Shown here piece by piece: positions 23,001-35,000 of a stretch of 64,000 nucleotides of DNA (positions within the stretch are counted from its first letter, which is position 1; each line of letters starts with the position of its first letter). Source of the stretch: Euryodendron excelsum (taxonomy: Eukaryota; Streptophyta; Magnoliopsida; Ericales; Pentaphylacaceae). Where the stretch lies: positions 33,154,501 to 33,218,500 of the forward strand of contig CM065397.1 in assembly GCA_033060915.1 (NCBI GenBank). The letters are read 5' to 3'. Position numbers and translations under genes: made by a program. The notes beneath the pieces were generated by a model. The model was not told the origin of the DNA, ran no database searches, and saw nothing but the letters and a program-made list of their open reading frames with translations.

Positions 23001-23826
23001 CTTAAAAGTCCAAACCATGAAAAGTGAGTAGGGCTTGTAGCATTCCCAGCTTTAGATTTATTATAGCTTTGTGCACGGGAAGTACTATGCAAGATATGAG
23101 TGTTTGTTGTATAAGATTCATGTAATCCCGTAAAGATTGGATTGGGACTCCTACGTCCCCTAAATTACTCCCTCTTCTACCTAATTGGGATCATCACTGG
23201 GGTTAAGACTCGGTGGGATCACCCCATCATTAATGTTAGCCAGGGAATAGGTCAGAGATCAATAATTAAAGGAAACCTAGGTAGGTCAACTGATGTAGAA
23301 CAAGTGGGTGATGGAGTAAGGTAACCACCATGTGGAAAATTACGCAATGGATCGACTCTCACTAAATAATTATGACTCTCTCTAAAATATGATGACATAC
23401 ATGTGCAATACACACATAAGAGAGTATTCGTGCCTTTGCAACAATCAATTCATAATTTGTCATTCCTTCCCTCCAATCTCCAGAGAAATAATTTCACCGA
23501 TTCAATAAAAAATTAAAGTAACCCAGCTGAGCTAGCAATCTCCACGTACAAAATAATACCACCAATATGAATTCAGCACAAAAGCCTATCTGCCTCTAAT
23601 AATCCGCCTCCTAACTACTTTTATGCCTATACCCTTAAAATGAAAAAAAAAACACAAAAGTCCTAAATTCTAGCACGTACAAGGGATGGAACGAAGTTAC
23701 TGAGTAGGCCTTAGCCGACGACTCCTCCTCTGTTGTAGATGATGGATGAAGTAACTCGCTTGTTTTTGCATTGACCAATGTTTGTGTTCTAACACGCCTT
23801 TTGTGGTTACTTGTGCAAAATTTTAT
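23001..23826 (-). other. Athila-like 5' untranslated leader, no recognised frame
   Basis: Lies between PBS and gag on the minus strand. It is AT-rich with scattered short frames; none matches a family I know. The 128-codon frame across 24021-23635 reads through LTR end and PBS and is not considered a gene. Confidence 0.55.
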
Positions 23827-23844
23827 TCTCCTGCAACGGTGCCA
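23827..23844 (-). other. Primer-binding site of the Athila-like element (tRNA-Asp type)
   Basis: The minus strand reads TGGCACCGTTGCAGGAGA, three changes from the TGGCGCCGTTGCCGGGGA that Athila/Tat elements use to pair with tRNA-Asp. It fixes the element's orientation and the 5' LTR edge just to its right. Confidence 0.85.
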
Positions 23845-25160
23845 AAACTTGACTTGCACCAAATATTGTCTTTGGATAATCCCAAGTGCATGATGGCGAA
23901 GCAGTATAAACCCAGTAAAGTTTGGGATCGAATCCTCAGGGAACAATTGATAAGTTGAAGAGACTAGATCACTCTCCCAAATCGTGCACAAAATCTCCCT
24001 AATTACTTCTAAAAAAACCAAACATTATTACTTAAAGGTTGGTTTGTTTATACTAAACTAAATTAAGAAAATTAATTTGTATTCAATAAAAGAAAAGTCT
24101 CGAGACTAATTGATCCAACCAACTTCTTCACTCAGAATTTCAACGAACATATTTTATAACTCAAATCATTGACTACGTTGTGAGTCTTTGATTCGGAAGA
24201 TTTAGCAATAAAAACGTTTGTTTTTTAGCAATCAAACGTAGAATAAATCAGGTTTAGAACCATAGATGTATACCATCGACTTGTTGCCAAGCATAATCAA
24301 CTATCTAAGTTTTCATAAATATGTATTCTAGATTGAATCAATTTGAGAATTAAAGATGCATACTATTGATTCATGCAGTACATATATTGAACATAGGTTC
24401 ATGCATAAATATTACGAACGTAGTCAAACATCTAAATTTTTATAAAAATCTAAAGTTTGATCTTAAAGAATTAAGAAGAAGAAGATTTAAATTTTGAAAT
24501 CTAAATTATCACCATTGTTCATCTGAGATTCATAACAGATCCCAAGAGTGGATTTAACTACTCATCTCGATAAGAAAAACACAATTATATAATAAAAATA
24601 TATTGAATTGACTAAAAGCCTGAAATTTTGACTACAGGAATTCAGAAACTATAGAAAATCTAACTAAAAGCAATAAGAAAAAGAAACTCTTTCTAGATGT
24701 TACTAACTATCCTAAAACAATAATGAAAAAGTTACCCTAATTATTACAACAATCCTATCTTTGATAGACTTCCAAAAACTACTATTTTGCAGAATCGTTC
24801 GAAGGCCTGTCTCAATCATTTGTACGCAACGGAAACAGTTCGAACGCAACATCAAACGCTCTTCGGACGAGAACACATCTCTCTGAATCTCTCGACGGGC
24901 TTTGGACCTGGTCTTGATGTGACTCTATTTGACATACCATTTGAACGCCCTTCAATATTGTTTGAATGCTCTCTCTATCGTTCAAACAGTTATGTGATAT
25001 TGATGTCATGTGTTTGAATACACTTTCAGACTGTTTGAATGGTTATTCCTCTTTTGCGCAAATTTCACCCTTTTTAACATGGGATTCCTATTTCAAGTAA
25101 ATTAAATAAGTTAGTACAAATTAGAGCTAAAATAATATGAATAATCCTAATCTAGGTGAA
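23845..25160 (-). mobile_element. Probable 5' LTR of the Athila-like element (right limit uncertain)
   Basis: Sequence upstream of the PBS on the minus strand. Next to the PBS it has the GATTCGATCCCAAACTTTACTGGG...TGGTGCAAGTCAAG wording typical of Athila-type LTR ends. Farther right is an AT-rich stretch with a cluster of GTTTGAACG/CGTTCGAA motifs at about 24785-25010. No second copy is in view and I could not place the outer TG terminus, so the right boundary is a guess. Confidence 0.45.
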
Positions 25161-25168
25161 ACATGAAA

Positions 25169-25447
25169 CTAATTAAGGCGTGTAGATTGCACTTTTGAAG
25201 TACAATCACTTGTTATTACCCATATAAATATCCTAGGATTTTTTTTCATGTAAGTTGGGTTCACATCACTTATAGCTCTTGTATAAGCATAAACCTCATC
25301 CTTCTTGATATTTGATAACTTAGCCAAAGATTTAACACAATCATTGACATCTTTTTGACTGATGTGACATACGTACCTGGTAATATTTTTAGGCATTTTG
25401 CCTCTCTTATCAAGTATATTGCTCAAGCATTTCACAAATTTATTCAT
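25169..25447 (-). CDS. Unrecognised 92-codon open frame
   Basis: A complete ATG-to-stop frame, Lys/Asn/Ser-rich, with the segment NPRIFIWVITSDC near its end that faintly recalls the IWV(P/R)K linker after the copia gag zinc knuckle. No domain, signal or membrane segment stands out. Flanks are transposon relics and AT-rich filler, so it is more likely decayed element sequence than a gene. Confidence 0.2.
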   Translation of the reverse strand: MNKFVKCLSNILDKRGKMPKNITRYVCHISQKDVNDCVKSLAKLSNIKKDEVYAYTRAISDVNPTYMKKNPRIFIWVITSDCTSKVQSTRLN

Positions 25448-26196
25448 TCGCTAAGATATTTTATTAGCTCTCACAACCTTTTTAAAAGCAAAAGTTATAT
25501 GAACCCATCCTATCATGAAAATTTTTAATGTATCACAAAATTCTTCTTGAATAACTCCAAGGATTATCGAGTTCATCTTGGATCAACCAAGGATTCATAA
25601 AGTTCATATTAGGTACTCACATTTTTCATCTTGGGTTAAACCTAAAGTTTTACAAAATTTTGCATCCAAATATATAAATGGATTTGTCAATTGAATCAAA
25701 TATTCAATTAACATCATAATACTTTATCAATACAATGGATTATTCACACAGTTTGTCATCTCTAATGACTTTCAAAGAGATACTTTACCTAATGATAATA
25801 AACTCGTATTCCAAATTAATAATTTGGTTCATATAATTCTACCAATTCTTGATATCTTTAGCAAACATAAATCACTTTAAATTTTTCTGGAGCAAAGATA
25901 ATTATTTGATCATACACATACAAAATAGGAAATCATTCCAATACATCGCTATCACTTTTTGTTGTTACAATGGATAACTTCAAGTGATTTATGAAAACTG
26001 ATCATATAAAATAATTAGAATAATTTTGCAACACCACAACAACCTGTAACTAATGTGGTGAAGCACCACTAACTTGTAACTAGTAAATACAAACCACTCT
26101 ATATCAATCAAAAGCACACGATTTGTCCACTAACATGCATAATCAATCTACTAAAGTATTAAGTTTATCAACCAAGCAACCAGACCTCATGTTCAT
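25448..26196. other. AT-rich spacer without recognised feature
   Basis: No frame above about 60 codons outside the flanking LTR, no repeat termini found. It ends in TTCAT, the 5-mer next to LTR D; the matching copy is not after 30260, in keeping with D being the 5' LTR of a longer element. Confidence 0.5.
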
Positions 26197-26359
26197 TGTA
26201 AGCACCCCATTTTTGCCCGCTCGGCAATCTCCGGCCCGACCGGGCTCAGTTTTCCAACACCACAACACATGCAGGTTCAAGATGAGCCTTTCAATCTCCA
26301 ATCCAACCAATTGGTCACTTCTCGGGCCCATAAGGACCCGTTGGAGCCATAAGCACCAT

Positions 26360-26705
26360 TATTCTAGGCAGCTTTCCAGATCGGGCGGTCTTGGAAACCA
26401 ATGCTATTCAGGTAGCTTCCTGGGGTCGGGCGATCTCGGGGACCGACACCTTATCAAGTTCTAGACGGTTCACTTCGGGCGCCTACATGCCCGCCAATGT
26501 AGAATGTCTGTCATTTGGTAGCTCTCCGAGACCCCGCGCTCTCAGAGACCAACACCACACTTACAGGTAGCTTTCTAGGATTAGGCGTTCTCAGGAACCA
26601 ACACCACCCTGCAGGTAGTTCTCTAAGACCGGACGTTCTTAGGGACCAACACTGTACAGGTAGTTTTTTGAGACCAGGCGGTCTCGGGAACCAACACCTA
26701 GGTCA
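26360..26705 (+). repeat. Palindrome-bearing tandem array in LTR D U3
   Basis: About six units of roughly 45-60 bp reading CAGGTAG(C/T)T(T/C)(T/C)C...GAGACC.GGCGGTCTCGGGAACCAACACC; each holds an imperfect palindrome around CGAGATCGGGCGGTCTCG. It occupies the place of the CGTCTT...AAGACG array of the other LTRs but is unrelated in sequence. Confidence 0.75.
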
Positions 26706-27190
26706 ACATCGGTGCCTGCTAGCTCGACTTAGTGAAAAATTACCAAACTTGTCCTTTGGGCCTCCAGACACGTTTTGGGAAAGTTCAAAATCCCTCAAAA
26801 TGGTAAGTCCACCCTTCCAAAATGTTATAAATCAGTTGGGCATATTTTACAAGCCATTCGGTCCCATTCCGGTCCCGTTCCGGCTAACTTCTGTCGAAAT
26901 GATCGTTTTGCCCCTGAACATCCCAGCACTACACAAACCCCACCGAGCGGTAAAAGACTCTCCTGAAAATATCCCTGAATGACTCGGCACACTTAACATG
27001 ACATCCCGATCCATTCCCAACCATTTTCAAATAAACCTAGCCAAAATGACCGTTTTGCCCCTGACAACCCTAACACACCCCAAAACAACACTGGTCCTAG
27101 GATATTGAACAGTGGGTCTTGTCACACACCCTTGTTTAACCTAAGGAGGACTTTACAACGCTAAATACCCGTGAGGAGATGAAAGTCCCT

Positions 27191-27645
27191 TAGAGCGTCT
27201 CGTAGATGCTCCGCCAGAATTGCCTTTTCTCTAGATTCCCTGGTTTTAATGCACCATCAAACGACTTGAGAAGTGTGTAAACCAAGGAGCTCCCAAAAGC
27301 TCGTCCTTAGGTCTTTTCATCGATACGGCTCGATTGGATAGATTGCTTCTCGAAGCCCCTTATCGTATGGCTCGAAAACTGCTACTTTCAGCAACCCCTA
27401 GAGCGTCTCATAGACGCTCTGCCAAGGTTGACTTTTTTTCCAAATTCCTTGATTAAAATGCGATGTCAAATGACTTGAGAAATGCATAAATTAGGGAATT
27501 CCTTAAAGTATTTCTAGAATACTTTCCATCGGCATGGTTCGATCAAAGAGATTGCTTCCCGAATGCCTTGATTATGCGACGCGGAAATAGCCACTTTCGA
27601 ACACCCACAGAGTGTATCATAGACGCTTCGCAAAGAGGTCCTTTT
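27191..27645 (+). repeat. About 210-bp tandem duplication in LTR D (two full units and a partial third)
   Basis: Units begin near 27191, 27400 and 27609 with the palindrome AGAGCGTCTCATAGACGCTCT and variants, followed by GCCA.....GACTTTTTTTC, a CAAA(C/T)GACTTGAGAA segment and a CGGC.(C/T)GAT core. The second unit differs from the first at many sites, so the duplication is old. Confidence 0.8.
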
Positions 27646-28579
27646 ATGCACACTTTCCAAACGATATCCCACACTTTCGAACATAATTCAAACTTTCTGA
27701 AAACATGAAAGTTCACAAGAAACCCTGGGAGAACACCGTCGGTGCAACCGATTTCCCTGAAACCTTCCCGATTGGCTCAATTATCGAGACAAAGTTTGGA
27801 TGAACCTTTCCGGTGATGGACCGTATGCTACATGTGCTCAAATTTTGATCAGATCGATCAACAGTCCGGAATTTAACCAGTACACAAGGTGCCACGTGTC
27901 ATTCTGGCAATGGAACATTACTTACGCATGTCCTATATGCGCCAGGGCAAAGTTTGGCCAGACGCATATAGCACATTCGCCAGGCCTATTCCAAGAGTTG
28001 GCTCCTTAAAGCTTAGGATGGTACCTTAGAAATTAGGCCTTAGAAGGTCCCCTACTAACCCCCTAACTCTCACTTTGGCATCATGACATTTTAACTTGCA
28101 TAAGGGTTGCTTTCTAATTCTCCAATTTTTAAGATTTCCATTCGTTTAAGTGTAGTAGTTGGAATGGCCCTATGGAACCCTCTCTTGAGGGGTCTCCCTT
28201 TTGTTTGGCCATATGAACCCTCTCTTGATGGAATGGTTCCCTTGAAAAATGGTTTTCAAAATCCTTCTCAAAAGATGATTTTCAAAAATGCATTCTCTCC
28301 ATCTTTGTATCAAAAATGATTTTCTAAAAGTTGCCATCATTATATTGATTTTTGAAATCCCCACTCTTGTCAATATAAAGGTTATAATGGCCCCAAGAAA
28401 CCTTCATTGGAATGGCCTCCAAATACTAACCATATAAACCATACTCTTGGCTAGAGTCAAAATTTTCATGCAAATGATCTTCGAAAGGGTTATCCACCAA
28501 AGTCTATTGCATAACATGTTTTGTTTTTCAAAGCTCTTTCCAAAAATGCATTAAACCAACTTTCAAAACCATTTTCCAA

Positions 28580-28898
28580 ACCAATCCTAGATTAACTTGA
28601 CCCTAGTTATCCAACCCTAGGTTAACTTGACCCTAGTTGTCCAACCCTAGGTTAACTTGACCCTAGTTACCCAACCTTAGGTTAACTTGACCCTAGTTCA
28701 CTCATCTTAGATTAACCTAACCCTAAGTCATCCTAACCTTAGGTTAACCCAACCTTAGTTAGTTAACCATAGGTCATCTTAACCCTAGGTTAACCTAACC
28801 CAAGTTAGTTAACCATAGGTCATCTTAACCCTAGGAAAACCTAACCCAAGTTAGTGAACCCTAGGTCACCCCTAACCCTAGGCCAATCCAATCTAGGT
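28580..28898 (+). repeat. CCCTAGGTTAAC-rich tandem tract in LTR D
   Basis: First four units are exactly 30 bp (CCCTAGGTTAACTTGACCCTAGTT plus a spacer); then a higher unit of about 46 bp with TTAACCCTAGGTTAACCTAACCC takes over. Words such as CCTAACCC resemble plant telomere CCCTAAA but never repeat head to tail. Confidence 0.8.
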
Positions 28899-30262
28899 TT
28901 ATATGCTTCAAGGTTGCAACTCATGAACCCTTTTCTAAATGATTACTCAATTTAAAACCATTATCATAACTCATTTTTTCAAAATATCCTACTCTTTTGA
29001 TTTCAAAAAAACAACTCCATAAACTCTTCAAATGTTCCTACACTCCATCTTCAAGGCATTTCTAAAAATATTTTCAAAAGTTCACAAACCTAAGGTGTCC
29101 CTAGCCCTCTCATGGTTAGGGATTCCAAAGGAAGGTGATATATTAAGAAAAACTCTCAAGGTTGTCCATATTAGGGCTCACAAACCACTTGCAAAACTTT
29201 TCTACGACAAGTTCATTAAAACATTTCAAAACCTTACCTCCAAGGTCTTCAAAACTCTCTTGAGTTATCTCAAAGTACTTCCAAAACTCCCTTGAGTTGT
29301 TCCAAATATACTTCAAAACATTTCAAAACCCCCTTTCAAGAGTTCCAAAGCTCCATTTCAAAACACTCCACTACTCGATTTCAAATCAAAACTCTCAAGT
29401 TCTCTCTTTCCATAGACCTCAAAGTGTCTTCCAACTTTCGAAAGACCTCAAAGTGTCTTCAAATTTTCCGAAGACCTCAATGTGTCTTTAAAACATTCCA
29501 AAGGCCCTAATGCACCTATTTTCCCTCGGGCTCTTGGCCGAACTACGAATGACCTGATTCTCGGCAAATGAGATACGTAGGCAACCTAAAAATGGTGCGG
29601 TCATAACTTCTATTTCAACTCCGATCCCCTTTTCGAAAACTTTCAATCAATTCAAAGTTCTCATTTCAAATTCCTTCAAAACTCCCATATTTTCAAACTT
29701 CTTCCAAAACTTGCCTCATGCATCATTCATCCGAAAAGTGGTGGCCAAACCCCGTTTTCAAAATTCTAAAGTGGATATTAAGTGGACAATGGTAATCGGT
29801 TATTTTAGTGAGTGAACAAAGGGTGATTAGACATGTAGGTAGCGAAAGGGCATGGTAGGGTGATGATCTTAGGATATCTTTTCTACACGTAACCAACCCT
29901 CGAACCATAGATTTCTGTTTTCAAATGACCAAAATGGAGTTATTTTCCAGAAGGACTAAATTTTTTCAAAGGTTGCCAAACAACCTATTTTCTTAAAAAC
30001 CCTCTCTTGAGAGAGTTTTCAAAACCTCTTCAAAAAAACCCTAAGTTTAATCTTCGGATTAACACTTAGTTTCGGGTGCCCTAACTCACCTTAATCAAGT
30101 TAGATGGCGACTCCAATTTTTTTGAAAAGCCCTTAGTCAAACCAATTTTCAAACCTAGTCATATTTGATCTTCTAGGAGGATGAGTTCTAGTGACAGAGT
30201 TCCATGCTTTTTGTCTCGAAGTCGAAAGGACCTTGGACACTCAAAAATCGGGGCGCGACAGC

Positions 30263-30281
30263 TGGTGACTCCATTGGGTGA
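30263..30281 (+). other. PBS-like site behind LTR D (Tat/Ogre type)
   Basis: TGGTGACTCCATTGGGTGA begins two bases after the LTR. It resembles the TGGCGACTC.GCTGGGGA segment that follows the 5' LTR in plant Tat/Ogre elements, so LTR D heads an element rather than standing alone. Confidence 0.65.
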
Positions 30282-30546
30282 CACTTAGAGGGTTAGGCCA
30301 TTAATATCTCTCTTCACCCTTCACTCAACCACAATCTTCGGTTACTGTAAGCACCTCATTTTTGACCGCTCGCTAGTCTACGGTCCGTTCATACTTGTGC
30401 TCAAGTCAATATGAACGTATTCCAATCGAAATCAATTCTCTAAGTCTAATCCCGTCTATTCATTGCTTCGCGGGCTCACCAGGCCCAAATAGAGGCAAAA
30501 TGACCAAAATGCCCTTGGTGGCATCGTCCTTTCTAATTCCAAATTT

Positions 30547-30735
30547 GGCACGTCTTTCTGGAGACTGTAAGTCCCCTTTCCAATTCCAATCAGGTGTGTC
30601 TTTTCAAAAACGGTAAGTCCCCTTTCCAATTCCAAATCAGGCACGTCTTTCTAAAGACGGTAAGTCTCCTTTCCAATCCTATTTGGCACGTCTTTCCGGA
30701 GACGGTAAGTCCCCTTTCCAATTCCAATTCCAATC
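30547..30735 (+). repeat. Palindrome array in LTR copy E U3 (four units)
   Basis: Four units of about 45 bp: GGCACGTCTTTC.GGAGACGGTAAGTCCCC plus TTTCCAATTCCAA. The CGTCTTTCCGGAGACG core is self-complementary. The second unit is degraded. Confidence 0.85.
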
Positions 30736-31924
30736 CCTCTTTCGAGACAGTTGATTCCTCGAGACAGAAATCTAGCACGTTTTCCAAAGAAAATCTCTTT
30801 GGAACGGTAAGTCCCTTTAAACTTGTCGACCGGGACGAGACCCCAAGTCCCCTAGATGGTAGAACGGTCCACCTTTGGCGCATGCTAGCCCGCCAATGCA
30901 GAAATGTCCATTTTAGGCATGCCTTCTGAGAAAGTTGACTTTTCAGGCGCTAAGTCCCTTTAGCAGCTTCCCGAGATCAGGCATTCTCGAGAATGATCGC
31001 AAACCGTCATAGTAACGGAAATACTCGCAAACATCGCAACCGTCAGAGTAGCGAAAATACTCGTAAATAGGTCGATATAGGGAATTGCCAACAAACCCCT
31101 GTATCATGAGACCGGCGTTAGAGTGGTGGAAACAGTCAAAACCCAGGTCAACACTGGTGCCTGCTAGCCCACTTCAGCGAAAAATGACCAAACTGCCCCA
31201 AGGGCCATTTTTTGGCATGTTTCTCGAGAGCACACCTAAGCCCTCAAAATGATAAGTCCACCCTTCTAGATCATCCCAGAGATGATCTGGCATGATTAGG
31301 TGCCCTTTAGTCCGTTTCGGGTCAATTCCGAGACTTTTCAGTCAAGATATTCATTTTGCCCTTAGGCATTCGAATGCCCCGAGAACCACACTGGCCCTGG
31401 TTATCAAACTGGTAACCTCCCGAGAATATTTCTTATAGTATTCCTGACCTTCTTTTACCTTTTCAGATCATTCCGAGTCAGTGCTGGCAAACTCGGTGCA
31501 AAATGACCGTTTTGCCCCTGGTGGGCCGGTCACCTTTTCCAACCACACCGGCTCTGGGTATCAAACCGGAAACCTTTGAGAACATTCTAAATAATGTTTC
31601 CAAATCTTAAATTTTCTTTCGGGACGTTCCGAGTCCATCTCGGCAGCTTTCCAGCCCGGTTAACCGTTTTACCCCTAATGGCCCGGTCAACCCTTCTAAC
31701 AAATCCTGTCATCATTTTTCAAGTCTTTTGTCCCTGAGACATTATTCCAAGGGTTCCTGTCCCTTTCCGGCTCTTCAGGTCATTCCCAGCCCCTTCAAAT
31801 CTTTTTCGGACTTTTCGAAGTTACTTCTAGTGAAGCCAGGCTAAAAATTGCATGGTAGTCAATAGTACAGGCGCCCAAATCTTCCAAAGATACGTTGCTT
31901 GCGGACCTTAAAACTTTCCTAATT

Positions 31925-32035
31925 GGCTGGTGCCACTAGCAGTGGCGCTAAGCCAAGAAATGGCTTGGCGCCACTCCTAGTGGTGCCAAGAGGAATTTTG
32001 CCCTGGCGCCACTACAACAGGCGCCAAGTCTATCC
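31925..32035 (+). repeat. Stem-loop cluster upstream of the TATA position in LTR copy E
   Basis: Successive inverted repeats of the type GGTGCCACT-AGC-AGTGGCGC and GGCGCCACT-CCT-AGTGGTGCC, each with 8-9 bp arms and 3-nt loops, then CTGGCGCCACTACAACAGGCGCC. The same cluster is seen in copies A, C and F. Confidence 0.8.
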
Positions 32036-35000
32036 CATCTCTATCAATACAAAGCCTCTTCCAGTGTGAAAGAGGTCCACAAACTCAGTTTGAAAACCCT
32101 AATATTTGATACGCAGAGCTCGTAGCCCCCCTAAACCCTAGCTTCACTAGGTTTTCCAAACTCTAGCCACCATACACAAACCCTAGCCTCCTATACACTC
32201 ATACACACCCCTATACACTTATACACTAGCCTCCAACCCTCCATTGAAGATTTGGATTACTACAACTCGAAGCTCTTGAAGATTAAAGACAAGCCCTCGA
32301 AGACTGAAGTGAAGTGAAGACCGAAGAAAAGCGAGACGCGCAAAGCCAAGCGAAATAAACAAGACATACGGTAGGTTTTCTCTTTAAGTTTCTGCACTTC
32401 CCTCTCTCTCTTCTCCCTCCTAGCCCACTTGGGATTTCTCTATTTTAATCCCCCATCTTCTTCCCCCCCTTTCTTTGCATGCTTCAAACAAGGGGATTCC
32501 TGGTCCATGTGTAGGATTAGACTATTGGAGGGTCACCGTGTCGGGGGCTTTCTTTTAGTCTAACCGGAGACCAGGTGGGTTTGGCCCCCTTGATTATGTG
32601 GTGAAGCCTTAACCTTGTATGTTCACGACCCCAATTTGCATTGTACATATCATTATCTTGCATTCTTCCAAAAATCGTTTTCAAACTCGTTTTCAAAGCT
32701 TGCATTAAATTTGTTTTCAATATTGCATCAAAATCTCCTTTTTCAAAAGTTGTTTCAAAATCACAATCCTAGGGTGATTCTAGCCTTTCCATGGCTAGGA
32801 TTGCTTTAGGAAAGTGCTACACTTAAAGCGACCGATATGGTCTATATTTTCAACTCCTTTTTTTTTTTTCAAAACCACTTTCTTAAAGTGGTTCTAACTT
32901 TCTTATGGTTAGAATCGCTTTCGGAAAGTGAGACGTTTTTATACTCTCCAAAAAAAAAAAAAAACTCACTTTTCAAAAGTCTCTCTTTCTAAAACCCTCT
33001 TTTTCAACATGGTTTCTAAAAGCTCTTCTTTCCAAAATTATTTTCTAAAAGCTTCCTCCAAAAATCTATTTTTCAAAAACTCTCCTTTCAACTCTTTCTC
33101 AAAACGCTCTCGTCAAAATCCACTTTCTGAAAACATTCCCTAAGTTTCCTTCTTAGAAAACACTCCTTAAATCTCTTTCCTAAAAACTCGTTCTAACAAT
33201 CTCCTTCCAAAATCTTGTTTCCAAAACTTCCTCAAAAGTTTTGCTTTCCAAAAACTTCCTTCCTAAAATTCTTTTCAAAACACACTTTCTAAAAACTCTT
33301 TCTCTAGATCTCCTTTTAAAAATCTTCCTCCTTAAAACTCACTTTCCAAAAATCCCTTTTCTTGGTGCCCAAGTCAAGCCCTAGAACTTATGATTAGGAA
33401 ACCCTAGTTTTCTTTCAAAAAACATGGTTTTCGAACTTGCCTTAAAACCTAGGTTTCCAAAATCTCCCTTTTCACATCCGAGCTATAAATATTTCCAAAA
33501 ACCTCTTCTCTACGCCAAAACTATAGTTTTCCAAATCTAGGGTTTCTAAAAGTTCTCTTTCCAAATCCTTGTCAAATCAAATCTTTCCTTTAGAAAACCA
33601 ATTCTAGTTTTTCCTTTAGGAAACCAAATCCAATCTTCCCGTTTAGGAAACTAGATCTAATCCTCCGTTTTTGGAAACGAAATCAAACCTTCTCTTTTAG
33701 AAACAAAATCCAATCCCTTGTTTTAGGAAATAGGAATCTTAACCCTTCCTAGTCCAAATCTTTCTTAATTCAAATCCTTCCTAATCTTCTACTTTCCTAA
33801 ATCTTAAGTTTCTAAAACTTGAACATAAAACTCTGTCCTAAATTTTAAAACTCAACTTCGACATCTTTCCTAATTCTATCCCTTTCTAAATCTTAACTTT
33901 CCAAATCTAAGTTTTCAAATCTTTCCTAAATTCAAACATTTCCTAATCTTAAGATTTTCTAAAATTCAAACTCTAAAACTTTCTAAATCTTAAACTTTCT
34001 AAATTTCAAATCTTTCCAAATTCAAAGTTTTCTAAATTCAAAACTTTCTTAAGTTAAATCTTTCTAAACCTAAATCTTTCTAAACCCTAAACTTTCCTAA
34101 ACTTCAAATCTTTCCAAATCTAAAACTTTCTATTTCAAAAAATTCTTAAGTGAAAACTTTCCTAATTTCGAAACTTTCCTAATTCAAAACTTTCCTAATC
34201 GAACACTTTCCTAAAATCCGAAACTTTCCTAATTCCTAAATCCAATCTTTTCCAAGTCCAACATTCAAGTCAAATCTTTTCTAAAATCTTTCCAAATCAA
34301 GTCCAATCTTTCTTTTCTAAGTTCCTAAGTCTAGGTCTTTTAAAACCAATCTTTTCAGATCTTCCAAAGAAAATTCAAATTTCCTATTCTTCTAATTCCA
34401 ATTCGAATTTCAATTTTAGCTCTTTTCTAAATCAACTCTTCTATTTCCAATCGGACTCTTGTCCGAACTACGACTGACCTGATTCCTCCAAAAGAATACC
34501 TAGGCAACCCTCATGGGTGCGGTTACAACATTTTTCAAACTTCTATTTCCACAACCTTTTTCAAGTCTCCAATCTATTTTCAAACTTCCAATTCCAAATT
34601 TCTATTTCCAAATCTCTATTTTCAATGTCCAAAACTTTCTTTCCAAATTCAAACTTCTATCTCTTCCTCTTCAAATCAAATCAATTTCTTTCCAAATCTA
34701 TTTTTCCAACTCTCTTTTCTTACACTTGCATATCATACATCATGTTAAATTTCTTTCTAAACATTTCTTTTTCAAAGTGGATAGGATTGGTTATTAGTTA
34801 GCTGAAGACTCTTATAGGTGAATCTAGGATAAATAGACATGAAAGTATAGCAAGGGCGGGGTAGGGTGATGGCTTAGTGCATCTTCCCTACACATAACCA
34901 ACCTCCGAACCTAGATCGATGTTTTCGAAAGACCAAAAGGAGTTATTTTTCTAAAAAGGACTTAATATTTTCTGAAGGTTGCTAAATAACCTATTTTCTT

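Larger units (their letters stand above)
26197..30260 (+). mobile_element. LTR D: divergent 5' LTR of a Tat/Ogre-like element, 4.06 kb
   Basis: Shares terminal TGTAAGCACCCC and GGGGCGCGACA, the GAATGACCTGATTC...GAGATACGTAGGCA motif (about 29548-29582) and the GTTAGATGGCGACTCC tail with copies A, E and F. Its U3 is different: a CGAGA-centred palindrome array, a 210-bp duplication and a GGTTAACC-rich tract replace the usual U3. It is directly followed by a PBS-like site, so it is a 5' LTR and not a solo copy. No 3' LTR is in the window. Confidence 0.85.

Noticed and set aside
26123..26982. Plus-strand frames of 113 and 155 codons
   Set aside because: Lie across the spacer/LTR D boundary and U3 palindrome array; sequence is repeat translation with no domain.
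28580..28898. Interstitial telomere array
   Set aside because: CCCTAA words occur but never as consecutive CCCTAAA units; the true period is 30 or 46 bp.
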